A stretch of DNA of 64,000 nucleotides from Jackrogersella multiformis (lineage: Eukaryota > Ascomycota > Sordariomycetes > Xylariales > Hypoxylaceae), in assembly GCA_902806575.1 (NCBI GenBank), contig CADCXD010000010.1:372001-436000 (forward strand). Reading direction: 5' to 3'. The translations under genes were made by a program, and so were the position numbers. Within the stretch, counting starts at the first letter, position 1. Each line of letters starts with the position of its first letter. Below the pieces are notes generated by a model that saw only the letters and a list, made by a program, of their open reading frames with translations, did not search any database and had not been told where the DNA came from. Below are positions 21,734 to 32,991 of the stretch, piece by piece.

Positions 21734-24645
21734 ATGAGCTTCCTCAAGTCTTATTTCGCTCCCGGCCATGCTAAGGGGAAGGGAGAAGAAGGTCGCAATA
21801 ATGAACCGGCAGAGGAGCTCAACGAGACTAGCCTGAACAACCTGAAGCCTAATACACCCTCGCCAACTCAAGCTGATGACTTCAGTACTGGAATGATAGA
21901 GCCGAGGAACACGTATATACCGCGGTCGGAATCCGTATATACAAATTCGATATATCCCACGGGAGATTTTCGAAATGCTAGAGAAAGCATCATCCATATC
22001 AAAGGAGATGTTGTGTGTAGTTGGTTGTATCAACAGCAACTAGAAAGGCAATATGCGACTGGAATGCTCCCCGGCGAGGGTGTTGTGCTCAAAAAGGGCA
22101 AGAATGACTATACGTGCTGTCCGCCCCAGCTTCGAGATATACCTTACGGCCTATACGATATGTCGATGGAACTGAATGTTCGGGTCCGTATACGTCTCTT
22201 CCATGATGAATGAATAGAACGCTAAACATTTTCATAGTGCTCTATGACCATCAACACCAGGGTCATCAACGTCATTCTCGCCTCGAGGCGAAAGACGTAT
22301 GACTATATTCCGCTTGCGAATGGTCTCCGCCTACAAGTGTTACCTACCATGCGCGAGCTACCTCGGTGCCAGAAGCATCACTTTGCTGCATTCATCCAGG
22401 ACCTTCAGATCCTGGTCGTCTGGGATGATGAACCAAAAAAAGTCCTAGCACGGGCCGATGCCTTGGAAGTAGAGCTGATGAAGATGATCTGGGGTACCGG
22501 GGAGAAAGAGGACGAGCAAGAAGAAGAGAAGGAAGAAAAAGGACAAGATGTCAATGTTGACGTGGTAGGGGTGGATTTGGAGGCGGCGCCCGAAGTAGAA
22601 CACAGGAAGATTAAACTCAGCAGTGCATGCATCGTAGCCGCAACGTTGGCCCTTTGCATGTCTTGCATGGGTCTCGGTCTAAGATCCCTGGCTTACGAGA
22701 TCCAAACCGACGGCTCGTACGTTCGACTGGCACTCATTGCTGTCATTCCCGTCGAGATGTGGGTGGCCATGTTCTTCTTTCAATCCATGATTACCAATCT
22801 ATTCCAAACATTCGGTCCTATATCCGCCGTCGACAAGAACTCAAGATATTACTCTGGAAAGTCCCCGAGGCAACTCAACCGAGAGGTTCGAAGCCTACCT
22901 CACGTAACCGTCCAGATGCCTGTTTACAAGGAGGGCCTGAAGGGTGTTATTATGCCAACAGTCCAATCGCTCAAACATTGCATATCAACATATGAGATGC
23001 AAGGCGGTTCCGCTAACATCTTCATAAACGATGATGGAATGCAGCTAATCTCGGAGGAAGAGGCTCAAACACGGCGTGAATTCTACGACGAGAACAACAT
23101 AGGCTGGGTCTCTCGTCCGAAGCATAACCCAAAACCGGAGGACGACAGCCGGCCTTTTCTCCGACGTGGCAAGTTCAAGAAGGCATCGAATATGAATTAC
23201 GCCATGATGGTGAGTAATCGTGTTGAAGACAAGTTGGTTCAAGTTCCTAGGACTCCGCAGTGGTCCCAAGCAGATGAACAAGCCAGCTATGAGCAATGTC
23301 TTACCGAAGTTCTTCAAGAGGACGAAGGTCGCACGTGGGCTGAGGGCAACATCCGCATCGGCGATTACATTCTCATCATCGACTCGGATACTCGTGTACC
23401 ACGGGATTGCTTGCTAGACGCCGTCAGTGAGATGGAACAGTCTCCCCAGGTGGCGATATTGCAATTTACCTCTGGCGTTATGCGAGTGACGACGTCTTTC
23501 TTCGAGGGAGGGTGAGTCGATGATAATCTCCAAGAACTAAATATATATCCGCATACTAACACCTTTTCAGTGTTACATGGTTTACTAACCTTATCTACTC
23601 GGCCATCACCTTCGTAGTGGCCAATGGCGACGTTTGTCCCTTTGTCGGCCACAACGCTATACTGCGATGGTCTGCCATTCAGGATGCTGTCCCGTATCAC
23701 GACGAGGACGGCTATGAGAAATTCTGGTCCGAGTCTCACGTGTCCGAAGATTTCGATATGGCCCTCCGACTCCAATGTGCTGGTTATGACCTCAGATTCG
23801 CGTCTTATACCGGGAAAGGCTTCCAGGAGGGCGTCTCGTTGACGGTGTACGACGAATTGTCAAGATGGGAGAAATACGCATATGGCTGCAACGAGCTGCT
23901 GTTTCACCCTTTCAGGTACTGGCCTACTCGTGGCCCCATCACGCCTCTATTCAGAAAGTTCTTGTTCTCCAGCATCCATCTACCCAAGAAAATCACCATC
24001 TGCACCTACATCGGCACGTATTACGCAATCGGTGCTTGTTGGATCCTGACCCTCATGAACTATTTCTTGTCCGGCTGGTTCTTCGGGTTGTATGACAAGT
24101 TCTATATAGACTCATTTGCCATCTACGTCTCGGTCGTTGTTGTCTTCACAGGGTTTGGCAATTTCTCCCTTGCCGTCCTGCGGTATCGGCTGAACCAGCA
24201 AGGACTAATATCAGCTTGTAAGTTTTGTACTATACCTAAAAACATCGTGAATGGGAAAAGAGGCTAACTGTTCTACTCACCGCTAGTCTGGGACAATCTC
24301 AAATGGGTCCCGTTAATGACCATCTTCCTAGGCGGGTTGTCTCTGCACGTCTCACAGGCTCTCCTGAGCCATTTCTTCAGCGTCGATATGGCCTGGGGGG
24401 CGACGGCTAAGGAATATGAGGAGGTCAACTTCCTGGAGGAGATCCCACGTCTGCTCCGCCGATTTAAGGGTACGTTTATCTGGTGCGCTGCGATGACCGC
24501 TCTTCTTATATGCGGCTGCTACGCGTTCCCCATCGAGTGGAGAATCGTTCACTTAGCGTCCATCTGGCCGCTCGCGTGGATCGTGGGATGTCACTTCTTG
24601 CTGCCGGTCGTGCTGAACCCGGCGCTCATGGTGTTTGCGTGGTGA
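21734..24645 (+). CDS. GT2 family processive-type glycosyltransferase, membrane bound
   Basis: Four exons, 21734-22183, 22238-23511, 23571-24217 and 24287-24645 (909 aa). The N-terminal 270 residues are cytosolic and include an acidic run (KEDEQEEEKEEK). Helices near 290-350 precede the catalytic domain with VTVQMPVYKEGL, NDDGMQ (D415/D416), the metal-binding DSDTR (D532, D534), SEDFD (D635) and SRWEKYAYG (R673-W674). These correspond to the D, DxD, ED and Q/RxxRW-like motifs of cellulose, chitin and hyaluronan synthases. At least five more helices follow. It resembles fungal GT2 proteins such as the Zymoseptoria/Fusarium Gt2 linked to hyphal growth; the product is not known to me. Intron 1 (22184-22237) has a weak donor GTCCGT but a good branch (GCTAAAC) and restores frame; introns 2 and 3 are canonical (GTGAGT, GTAAGT). 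Confidence 0.88.
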
Positions 24646-26306
24646 TTTACGGAGGGGGTTTTAGTCTAATAGCTTTAAGGCGCAATGCATGGCAAGGACC
24701 ATCTAGTAATGGCATATATAGAGTAGATGATGGTCGTCTAGGAAAAGAACATATGGTATAGACGTGGTGTTGGGCCGGAGGACTAATCTACACTTTTAGC
24801 ACACAGCAGCAATCTTCTAGAATTATGCCACGCGGATCAGATCGAACATGGGGAGAGCAACAATGACTAATTTTATTCTTCGCGGGCTGAAACTGGTAAC
24901 TGGCCCGGCATTGCTTGCATTGGCTTGGAAATAGGTACATATGAAGCATGCTGATATACCTATACTTGAGATATGATATAATATACCTAGCTATACACTC
25001 TTTAATGCCTTGGGTACCCGAGATCACATGTCTGACTACCCTCTGGACACCAAGACGACACGACACGACACTACACGACATCAACGGAAACAAGGACTAG
25101 AAGAAAAGCTGCTAGTTTAACACGACCGCATCGGAAGATCCAGCACGTTCACGATGCAAAGTAGCTATTCGTCCGGCTGCTCCTGCGCGCCGGCCGGCGG
25201 TCTGCAATATAGCATCTAGGTAACGATCTCATTCGACGAGGAGCTGAAACTTCCATGCCGTCTAGTGTACCTAGGTAGGTTAGGTCTCACGACAGCTGCA
25301 GGTCGAGCGAGCGAGAGACCGATGTTGGGGACCTAAGCCTAGAAGGGGAGGGTCTGCAGCGTGTGCCCCTGATGACTGGAATGGCGTCAGTATGAGCGTG
25401 CTGTATTTATGTAGGTATTTGTTCTGCTAGTTACCTTAGAAGATTAGGTAGGTAGTATAATTCAACTGACTCTTTAGTACTGTGTAGCTAGGTACCTACC
25501 TGTATATTTTCAAGTTGTTATAGGCAGGTATTCGTTATTCGTTATGAAATGGTTTCATAAAGTCTTTTAACCAAGACCCCATTCTGTTAGGTAACGGAGA
25601 AATCATAACGATACTAGCGTTGGTGTAGCGCTGATCGTCGCGCCTGGCCCTACCGAATTAGCTGGCCCCGCATAACCCGCTATACTGGAGGTAAGACGGG
25701 CAACTCTATTAAGGTTAAGAGCGTATTAGTAGGTACCTGTGCCCAGGTGTACATCCGTATGGATCTGATAATGATGATACGAAGCAGGTACGTTCGTGTA
25801 CGTTCGTCCACGTAATATTAACGTGGGCAGGAAGGGTGGTGATTAGTTACGTTAGGTATCTACCGCTAAGTAAATAGTGCTATGTACTTACCTAGGTACT
25901 TACCTACCTCTTAAGTATTATCCGTACATTTCAATTGAGTTGATGCGGTGTCAATCCCATCATTCCCATCGTCTAAACATCCCTAAAACGCAACCGTTGG
26001 GGTTTGACCGTCTCGGGAGTTATTCATTTTTAGATACCTATTCTAGGCATTCTAAGGCAGTTTATTAATACCTACCTAGGTACCTACCTTCTTCAGAGTC
26101 TCCAAATTTCCTAATTCATATTCCCTATCCAATGCCCTTTTTGCCGACTTATTATCCTCTCGTTCCCCTTTAATTCCTCTTTTTGTAAATCTGGGGTTCT
26201 CGTTTCTTTCCTGCTTTCTTATCTCCCTATCTCCCTACCTCCATACCTCCCTACCTCCGACTCGTGACGTTGACCTTCTCTCAGCCTCACTCGGCCTTAT
26301 CAAAAG
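24646..26306. other. Spacer between GT2 and the Cys-rich protein gene
   Basis: 1.66 kb with CCTAGGTA motifs (25260, 25490, 25890, 26070) and small direct repeats (ACACGACA around 25050-25080). The pyrimidine-rich stretch at 26150-26300 looks like the core promoter and leader of the next gene. No coding region seen. Confidence 0.5.
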
Positions 26307-27868
26307 ATGGCACTGTTCGTAGACCTCGACGACGAGGCTGAACCGCCTCAGGCACAACACTACGGTCTAAAACCCGAGTGGAATGGCGAGCGAGCAAATC
26401 AGCAGTTGTCGTCCGGGGCCAATGGGCCAGCTCCTATCCCTACTAAGAACGGCGGAGGACAGAGCCAGCCACCTACAATAGACCGCGAACCCGAGATCCT
26501 CAACGAGCATAATGGGATGGCGGAGGCTCTCGGATGTTATCCGTAGGCAGACGCAACCTCACTTATGGCATTTTCTACTTGCAGATCCTCCCCTTCGGCT
26601 ATCATACTTCTCGTACGAAGCCGCGGGGGAGAGAAGGCTGACTCGACATCCACCAGTATCGTCATGGCGATTGCCTCGTCCATCGACCTTATTACCCTCG
26701 ATAACTTGTCCCGCACCTGTCGTCAGGTACGCCAGGCCCTCCTGCAGTACCGCAGCCCTATTCTCGCGCATACCCTCCACTGCGCCAACGAAGACGTGCC
26801 TATCGACCCTGAAGATACCTTCCGTTATCGTGCCCGAGCCGGGAACTGGTATTATATGGAAGATGGTCGTACGGGAGACTACAATGGCAAGAGCGGGAGC
26901 TGCGCGAGGGACATGGTCGCCGAATGTAGGCGGTGTGGGACGGCCGTCTGCCGGGTAAGCATTCTGCCTGCGTGGTTTATGCATGGAGCATCGTTGGGAT
27001 GGTTAACTGATACTATGCCTATGTTAGAACTGCGCGATCAAACCGCCGGCTCCCGTTATTCTCCGCGACAGGCATCGCCGATTATGCCTTCCGTGTAGCA
27101 AAGCGCCGCTCGGAAGCCTCGTGAAGCCGCCGTTGCGACCGGAAACCACCGCAGACTCGGACGAAATGCAACGAGCAATATGCACTTGCGACTCGATAGG
27201 GGTGTGGCTCTGCCAGCCATGCGGGAGGAGTATCCGCGGAGCGGACCACGACTACAAATCGTACGTCCCTCCCCGCCATCGTATGACCGTTTCCCCCATC
27301 CACGCTAACCCAACGCAGCATCTGGAAGTGGCGCAACCAATACGGCGAGGTGCTCGGCGGCCTCGGCACCGGCATCGGCGAAGGCGACCGGGGCGTGATC
27401 TGCGGGCGCGAGGCCGCGTGCTGCGGCTCCAAGGAGCGCGAGCAGGAAACCGACTGCGACGCCGCGGACGCCCGGGAGCAGGAGGAGATCAACAACGGGA
27501 GCGCGACTAGCCTGCTGCTGTCGCCGTGGGCCACGCCGTCCCCCGCGTCCTCGGTCTCGGGGGCGGGGGCGGGCTCGGGGTCGCCGCCGGGCGAGCGCCG
27601 GACCCCGAGCCCCCAGCTCCGGCCCGGGTACGCGCGCCACGAGATCGAGGGCATCGGCGGCGTGGTCAAGACCAAGCTCGTCCGCATCGTCCGCGTCGGC
27701 GCCTGCGTCCCCGAGTGGGAGGACGAGAAGAAGAAGGGCGAGATCCTCGCCCGCGAGGTCTCCGGCAGGAGCCGCAGCTGGTGCGGTTGGTGCTGGAGGG
27801 TCATCCCCGGGAAGAAGGACTGCGAGGGGGAGGGGGTGACCGGGGGTGCGGGTGTGGGTGGGAAGTAG
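26307..27868 (+). CDS. Uncharacterised fungal Cys-rich protein (possible zinc-binding)
   Basis: Proposed exons 26307-26542, 26585-26954, 27028-27260 and 27319-27868 (462 aa). Introns 2 and 3 are well supported (GTAAGC and GTACGT donors, clean acceptors). Intron 1 is only 42 nt with donor GTAGGC and is uncertain, although it keeps phase. The conserved core begins SIDLITLDNLSRTCRQVRQALLQYR. Paired Cys follow: ECRRCGTAVCRNCAIKPP, RHRRLCLPCSKAPL, CTCDSIGVWLCQPCGRSI. The C-terminal block is EIEGIGGVVKTKLVRIVRVGACVPEWEDEKKKGEIL, then SWCGWCWRVIPGKKD. I recognise this arrangement as a widespread, unnamed ascomycete family. The CxxC pairs suggest zinc binding, but no function is known. The acidic/Pro-rich N-terminus (MALFVDLDDEAEPP) looks like a natural start. 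Exon 4 has a GC-rich low-complexity insertion near residues 340-375. Confidence 0.72.
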
Positions 27869-28314
27869 GGTGGAGGAGCTTGGAAGTATAGGTACGGCGG
27901 AAGCGGAAGCGGAAGCCGAGTACGTACATAAAATATAGGTGCACTAACTGCATCGTGGATCTTTTCAAGCTTTAGAATATCCGCGGGACACGAATGGAAA
28001 CGAAACGAAACGAAATGAAATGAACGGGGTCTTACGGCGCGGAATGGTAACTAATAGATGAATGGTATACGACCGGACTACGAGTTGAATACCTACCTCC
28101 TAATGAACTGAATATGAATCGAATATAGTAAGCTGGACCCGAGCTCGCCGGGCGTGTAGAATACTTAACATGTGTGTTTGGTATCTGCCCCTAGGATATT
28201 TATGGTACTAGCATACATGCATGCATGTGCTCAGCATGACATAGATACTCAAGTCACGTTTCAATGTGGTAGGTAGGTAGGTGCATGTTTTCTTTAGACT
28301 TGGGACTTGATATT

Positions 28315-28356
28315 AGCTGTAAGCTGTAAGCTGTAAGCTATAAGCTATAAGCTATA
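28315..28356 (+). repeat. Six-copy 7-bp tandem repeat in two blocks
   Basis: Three copies of AGCTGTA are followed by three copies of AGCTATA. The block structure indicates that a single G/A change was itself duplicated by slippage. It lies in the 3' spacer between convergent genes. Confidence 0.92.
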
Positions 28357-28442
28357 AGTACATTCAAGTAGGGATGAGAGGGACGGCTTCGGAAATAAGA
28401 TATACTAGTGTTCTCTGGTTATATGTAAGCGCTCCTTTTATT

Positions 28443-28471
28443 GGGAGAGGAGGGGAGGGGAGGGGAGGGGG
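28443..28471 (+). repeat. G-rich (GAGGG)n tract
   Basis: Repeats of AGGGG/GAGGG in four consecutive units with runs of four to five G. Such spacing is compatible with G-quadruplex formation on this strand. Confidence 0.8.
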
Positions 28472-28984
28472 TATGTGAGATGTAAGATGCGTTTGTTTAA
28501 CGCTGATGAGATGATTATATGGATGGCCATTGGTTGGTGATATAAAGTTTATATTTGATCTTGTATACATAGGTAGGTTGGTAGGTATTTACGTCTTATT
28601 TCTCGGTAGCTTAATTGTTTCGTGTCTTCTTTTCTTTCTTGTCTCGTCTGACCTGACCTGACCTCCTACTCGTCCGCCGAGGCCTGCCCTAACTATACAA
28701 GCCCGGATACCTGGTACCGTACCGCAGTGGAGACTCGTGTGACTCGTTGGACCTCGTTTCCTTCCTTCCATCCTTCCGTCTTAGCAGGGAACTAACCGAG
28801 GCTCGATCTCCTCCCTCCCATATCCCGTCGACTCCTACCAGTGTAGCAACCAGATATCAGAGACCGATAGATACCCAAGCATACGAGCAGACAGGCAGAA
28901 AGACACGCTCCCAAGACGCCACCCACCGCCTCCTTCTCTTCTTCTCCCCTCCCCTCCCCCACCAAGCAATGCAATACAACGCAA

Positions 28985-29689
28985 TCACAAGGCGTCCCGG
29001 AGCAGCAAATCCTTCCTCTTCCTGCGCTCGCCGCGGGCGGCGGTGCGGACGGGGCCCCAGCGGGCCTTGACGGCGTCGAGGCGGGCGCGGGTGCGGTCGC
29101 GGTGCTCGGGGCTGGCGGTGCAGCACATCATGACGAAGAGCGGCTTGCAGGCGTAGCGCTCGGCCAGGCGCAGCACGCTCCACCGCTCCGGGTCGCGCGC
29201 CCGCAGCGCCCGCATCTCGGCCACCTGCTCGCGCGTCACGTGGTAGCTGCGCGGCTCGTCGCGGAGCTGCTTCAGCTCGGGGGGCAGGGAGGAGGATTCG
29301 CCGGAGTTAGGGGAGTTCGGGTCGGAGGAGGAGGAGGGGTTGGAGAGGAAGAGCTGCGAGAGGTTGTCTTGGCGGCGCGGGTCCGTCCGCGGCAGGAATT
29401 TGAAGGGCGTGTGGTAGACCGAGGCCGTGGACGATGGCGGGTTGTAGATCACCTGGGGCGAGTCGGCGGCGAAGAAGGGGGACGACGAGGAGACGAGGAA
29501 GGAGGGGTGAGGCGCGATCTTCAGGGCGCGCTTGGTGCGGGAGGTGGTGGATTGGTGACGCCGCGGTGGTGCTGCGAGTGCGGTTCTGGTTGTTGTCGTC
29601 GCTGCTACTGCTCTCGTGCTGAGAGAGCTTGCGGATGGGGATCTGGCGATGCCGCGCAGGAGCGGGTGCATGAGGGACCGCGTCTCCAT
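28985..29689 (-). CDS. Mitochondrial large-subunit ribosomal protein mL58 (Mrpl20 type)
   Basis: Single exon, 234 aa. The N-terminus is rich in Arg, Ser, Thr and Ala without acidic residues (METRSLMHPLLRGIARSPSASSLSTRAVAATTTTRTALAAPPRRHQS), a typical mitochondrial presequence. The mature part has KRALKIAPHPSFL, VIYNPPSSTASVYHTPFKFLPRTDPRR and a basic C-terminal half (EQVAEMRALRARDPERWSVLRLAERYACKPLFVMMC ... RKRKDLLLRDAL). These are the hallmarks of fungal mL58, a mitoribosome component specific to fungi (yeast MRPL20). A second Met at residue 7 could be the true start. A Ser/Asp/Pro insertion (about residues 118-135) is low complexity. It converges with the gene ending at 27868. Confidence 0.85.
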   Translation of the reverse strand: METRSLMHPLLRGIARSPSASSLSTRAVAATTTTRTALAAPPRRHQSTTSRTKRALKIAPHPSFLVSSSSPFFAADSPQVIYNPPSSTASVYHTPFKFLPRTDPRRQDNLSQLFLSNPSSSSDPNSPNSGESSSLPPELKQLRDEPRSYHVTREQVAEMRALRARDPERWSVLRLAERYACKPLFVMMCCTASPEHRDRTRARLDAVKARWGPVRTAARGERRKRKDLLLRDAL

Positions 29690-31164
29690 CCCGGCTGAAG
29701 TGCGTGCGAAGCTTCGAGTTACGGAGGCGGAACACTGGACCTGGACCTGGTCGATAGTAGTGGTAGTGGTGGTTTTGCGTGTCGTCTTCTCTCCCGTTCG
29801 TCTCCGGTTCCGACCTTGGGAAGCTTAGAAATGCTTGTCGAATGAATTTATCGGGTCATCCTGGGATTGTGATTGGGATTGGGATTGGGGTTGGGATCGA
29901 TTCTATGCCGTGATTCAATTTTCGTCGGAAGCTTCTGCGGCCCGAGGTGGAGTTTGTCATGTGATCTATATTATCCATTTTATCTAACTCCCGAGGTATC
30001 CAGGTACCTATACTGGTACATACCTTACATGGGCTTACGTAAAGTAAGCTGGTCGGGTTTTGACAAAGTTCCAGCCAAGCTTATGTAAAATTCTCAGCTG
30101 GTCCCGTGCTGTTTAGCTGGGGTATCTAGGTAGGTACTCGGGTACCTAACTTGACATAAACGGCCATCCCGTCGATTAGACCCCCGACAACCTTGGACCT
30201 TCGACCCCTCCTATTAATTATTTTGGTCCAATGGAGACGAAGACCCCTCATAGAGGTGACGTACCTCAGGCAGCTCAGGGTCGAATTCAAGGTTTCATGT
30301 GGCAGACTAAATTTTTACCGAATTCGTCCAATCGATTCAGCCTACATCCCGAGTTGGTACCTATCAGTATCTTCGCTCTTCACCCTTCACTCATCCCGAT
30401 CTGAAGTTTTGCTTTTGACAAGAGTGGGGGATATTGATGATGAGAGGGGATGGGAATGGGAATGTGAATGAGATGAAGAAAAAGTCTTATCATCTTTCTT
30501 CGTTTGTTATTCCTGATTTGCTTTTGCTTTTGCCATCACGAGACGCCGATAAAGATTTATTCGTCTGGTTTTTATCTTATATTTCCCGATCCGGATATGG
30601 GATATGGTATTATCAGGAACATGGCTGCATGGCTGCATGATCTGAAGTAATCGTCCTACCTACCCAAGGTACCTATCAGTCTACCCAGGCACAATTACGG
30701 TAGGTAGTGAAGAAATAGTCTTCGGTGGCTTGATGTAGATAGCCCTCCGTTGGCGATCAGGGCTGTGTCTGCAGCATTGCATTATTCTTGCTATCGGGCT
30801 AAGTCGTCTCAACTTCTTGTCGTCTTACCTATTTTCAGCCCGAGGGATTGCATTGAATTAATGCGATGCGCTACGGGATCGTGAAGGATCCAATGAGTGA
30901 CCGTCGTGGCCCCCTCTGATACTCGTCCTCGCTTCATAACCAGTTTCGTCGTCTCAAGTGGGATTACGGGTGACCAACCTTAATGATAATTAATGATAAT
31001 ATTAATACAATATTGAGGAGTAAGATCCTTAATGAGGTTAGGAGACGATGGGCTTATTAGGAACGATCGAAAGAAAAAGCATGCTTACCTGGGTACCTAT
31101 CCTACACTAGATGAGCTGTATCATATTATGTATTGCCCCATTTTGCTATTCGCGTCCCTTCGAT

Positions 31165-31185
31165 GATCGTTGATCGTTGATCGTT
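31165..31185 (+). repeat. (GATCGTT)3 tandem repeat
   Basis: Three perfect heptamers, preceded by a partial copy. Intergenic. Confidence 0.92.
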
Positions 31186-32603
31186 GGGGTTATGTCACCA
31201 CCAGTGACGTCGCAAGTTGTGACCCCCCTTTTTTCTTGGAGATACATACCTAGGTACATACCGGAGGTAGGATAATTATGAGCAGAATATGCAAGCCTGG
31301 ATATCCCTTATCCCATATCCCATATCCCTTGTTCTTAGTGTTTACGTGACATAAATATTCATATTATTTATCATATTACCTACCTCCTAGCTTCAGGAAT
31401 TCCCCTTCAGCCCTTCTGCTCCCTATTATTAGGTAGATTGTGTCTTACAGCATACGCAACCAAGAAACCATTCATTAAGTAGTGCCAACCTTAGTGACCC
31501 AGCAAAAGCTTGGTTACCTAGGTACCTACACTACTTACGTACCTAGCCTAAGGTAGAGATCCCGAGACCCCTAAAAGGACTAATAAAAGCAAAGCAAAGC
31601 AAGCTTAAAGCACTTCCTATATTGGAATTTTATCGTTGCCGTCGAAACCTTGAACTGCGAACAAAAACTCGCAGAATTTAAGCTCATATCATTATATTAT
31701 TAATTAAAGACATATCCAACTTTAGCGGCATCTAGCTAGCTATTCTTTATTATATTCCCTCCTAGCCTACCTAGTCTCTCTCCTACCCCCTTCTTAGCAT
31801 TCCTTTTTTCCCACCTAAAGGTTGTTATTGTTATTTTCGGCCTCAATTCATTGCCGGCCTCTCCGTCCCATCCTAGTCCAGCTGCGTCCCCTAAACTACC
31901 TAGGTACCTAGGTAGGCAGGCCAGGCCACTTATACGAACTTACAATTTGTCCTTCGTTACCGTCGTCATCTTCGACATTCTAGAAGGGTACATACTTCTG
32001 AAGGGCACATACTTCTACAGGACACTTGTTAACCACGATCCCTCCCACCGTCGTTAACCCTTACCGTAAACTACTTGACTACTTCTACCTACCTACCTTA
32101 CACCTTACATACCTACCTCTGATCGGCACTGCCTATCATTTTGTTCTTCCTATTTTTGGAGGTCTGGTCTGGTCTTCCTACGTATGTACTTGGAAACAAG
32201 ACGATTGCCAACAGGATTTCCAAGGTCTCTTACCCCCCGAACTGCACACTTGCATCTTCTTGCATCGTGCCCTGCCGCATTTGCTCATTCACCCACTTAC
32301 ATCGACATACTGCAGCCAACATCCGTAGTCGCAGTCGCAGCCCGCATCCCGCAGCAGCATCAGCACCAGCATCAGCAGGAACATCAGTAGGGCAGGCAGA
32401 CGCAAGATACTATCCTACTATCCTACCATCTTACCATCTTACCTAGGTACCATCTTACCACACTACTACGCTGCTAGAACTACTACTCTACCACAGCGGT
32501 GAGAAGAAAAGAAAGAAATATTCAAGTCAGACTTGTCTGGTCGAACTTGACCAATCCGACAAGATTGTTTCTTTCTTCTAATCACGACGTGCGTCAACGG
32601 AGG

Positions 32604-32909
32604 GTAAGTGCATTATCTATCCATATTGAAATGCCCCGATAATCTATTATACGCGAGGAATGACATATTGTGGTATTCTTGGCCTGTTCAAGTCATAAGG
32701 CCTGGCCCATCTCTTACCAATTTTCCTATTTTGCCAGACGTTGGTCTTCACTTGGTCTTCGCCTTGGTAAAGACTAACATCTCCATCTCCAAGCTGCTTC
32801 GGGCTAGTTTATCTAGTTCGTCTACACTAGTCTCCGACCTTTACTGTTCCCATTGGTGTTTGCTTCGTCATTTTTTGGTCCCGTGCTAATGACCCTTGGC
32901 ATCTTCCAG
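32604..32909 (+). other. Probable 5'-UTR intron of the gene at 32992
   Basis: A strong donor GTAAGT at 32604, a GTGCTAAT branch at about 32882-32889 and acceptor TTCCAG ending at 32909 define a 306-nt intron. It ends 82 nt before the start codon. The sequence between has stops in all relevant frames, so it would be untranslated. Confidence 0.55.
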
Positions 32910-32991
32910 AAAATAAATATCACTCACCTCACTCATTAAACCGTTGCCCGTTAATCACCCCATTATAAAGCTTCGACAACGATCCACCACT

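Larger units (their letters stand above)
27869..28984. other. Convergent spacer with tandem repeats
   Basis: 1.1 kb between convergent stops. It contains CGAAA/TGAAA short repeats (27997-28022), a six-copy heptamer (28315-28356) and a G-rich (GAGGG)n run (28443-28471). No gene seen. Confidence 0.6.
29690..32991. other. Divergent spacer and long 5' leader
   Basis: 3.3 kb between mL58 (-) and the disordered protein gene (+). The left end holds the mL58 promoter. A (GATCGTT)3 repeat sits at 31165-31185, and CCTAGGTA clusters occur (30660, 31520, 31895-31918). The stretch 31950-32600 is pyrimidine-rich with CAGCAN triplet-like repeats (32350-32395) and probably belongs to the long leader of the next gene. 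No other gene supported. Confidence 0.5.

Noticed and set aside
29102..29698. Plus-strand ORF of 198 codons opposite mL58
   Set aside because: Gly/Val/Arg-rich antisense shadow; the minus strand matches mL58.
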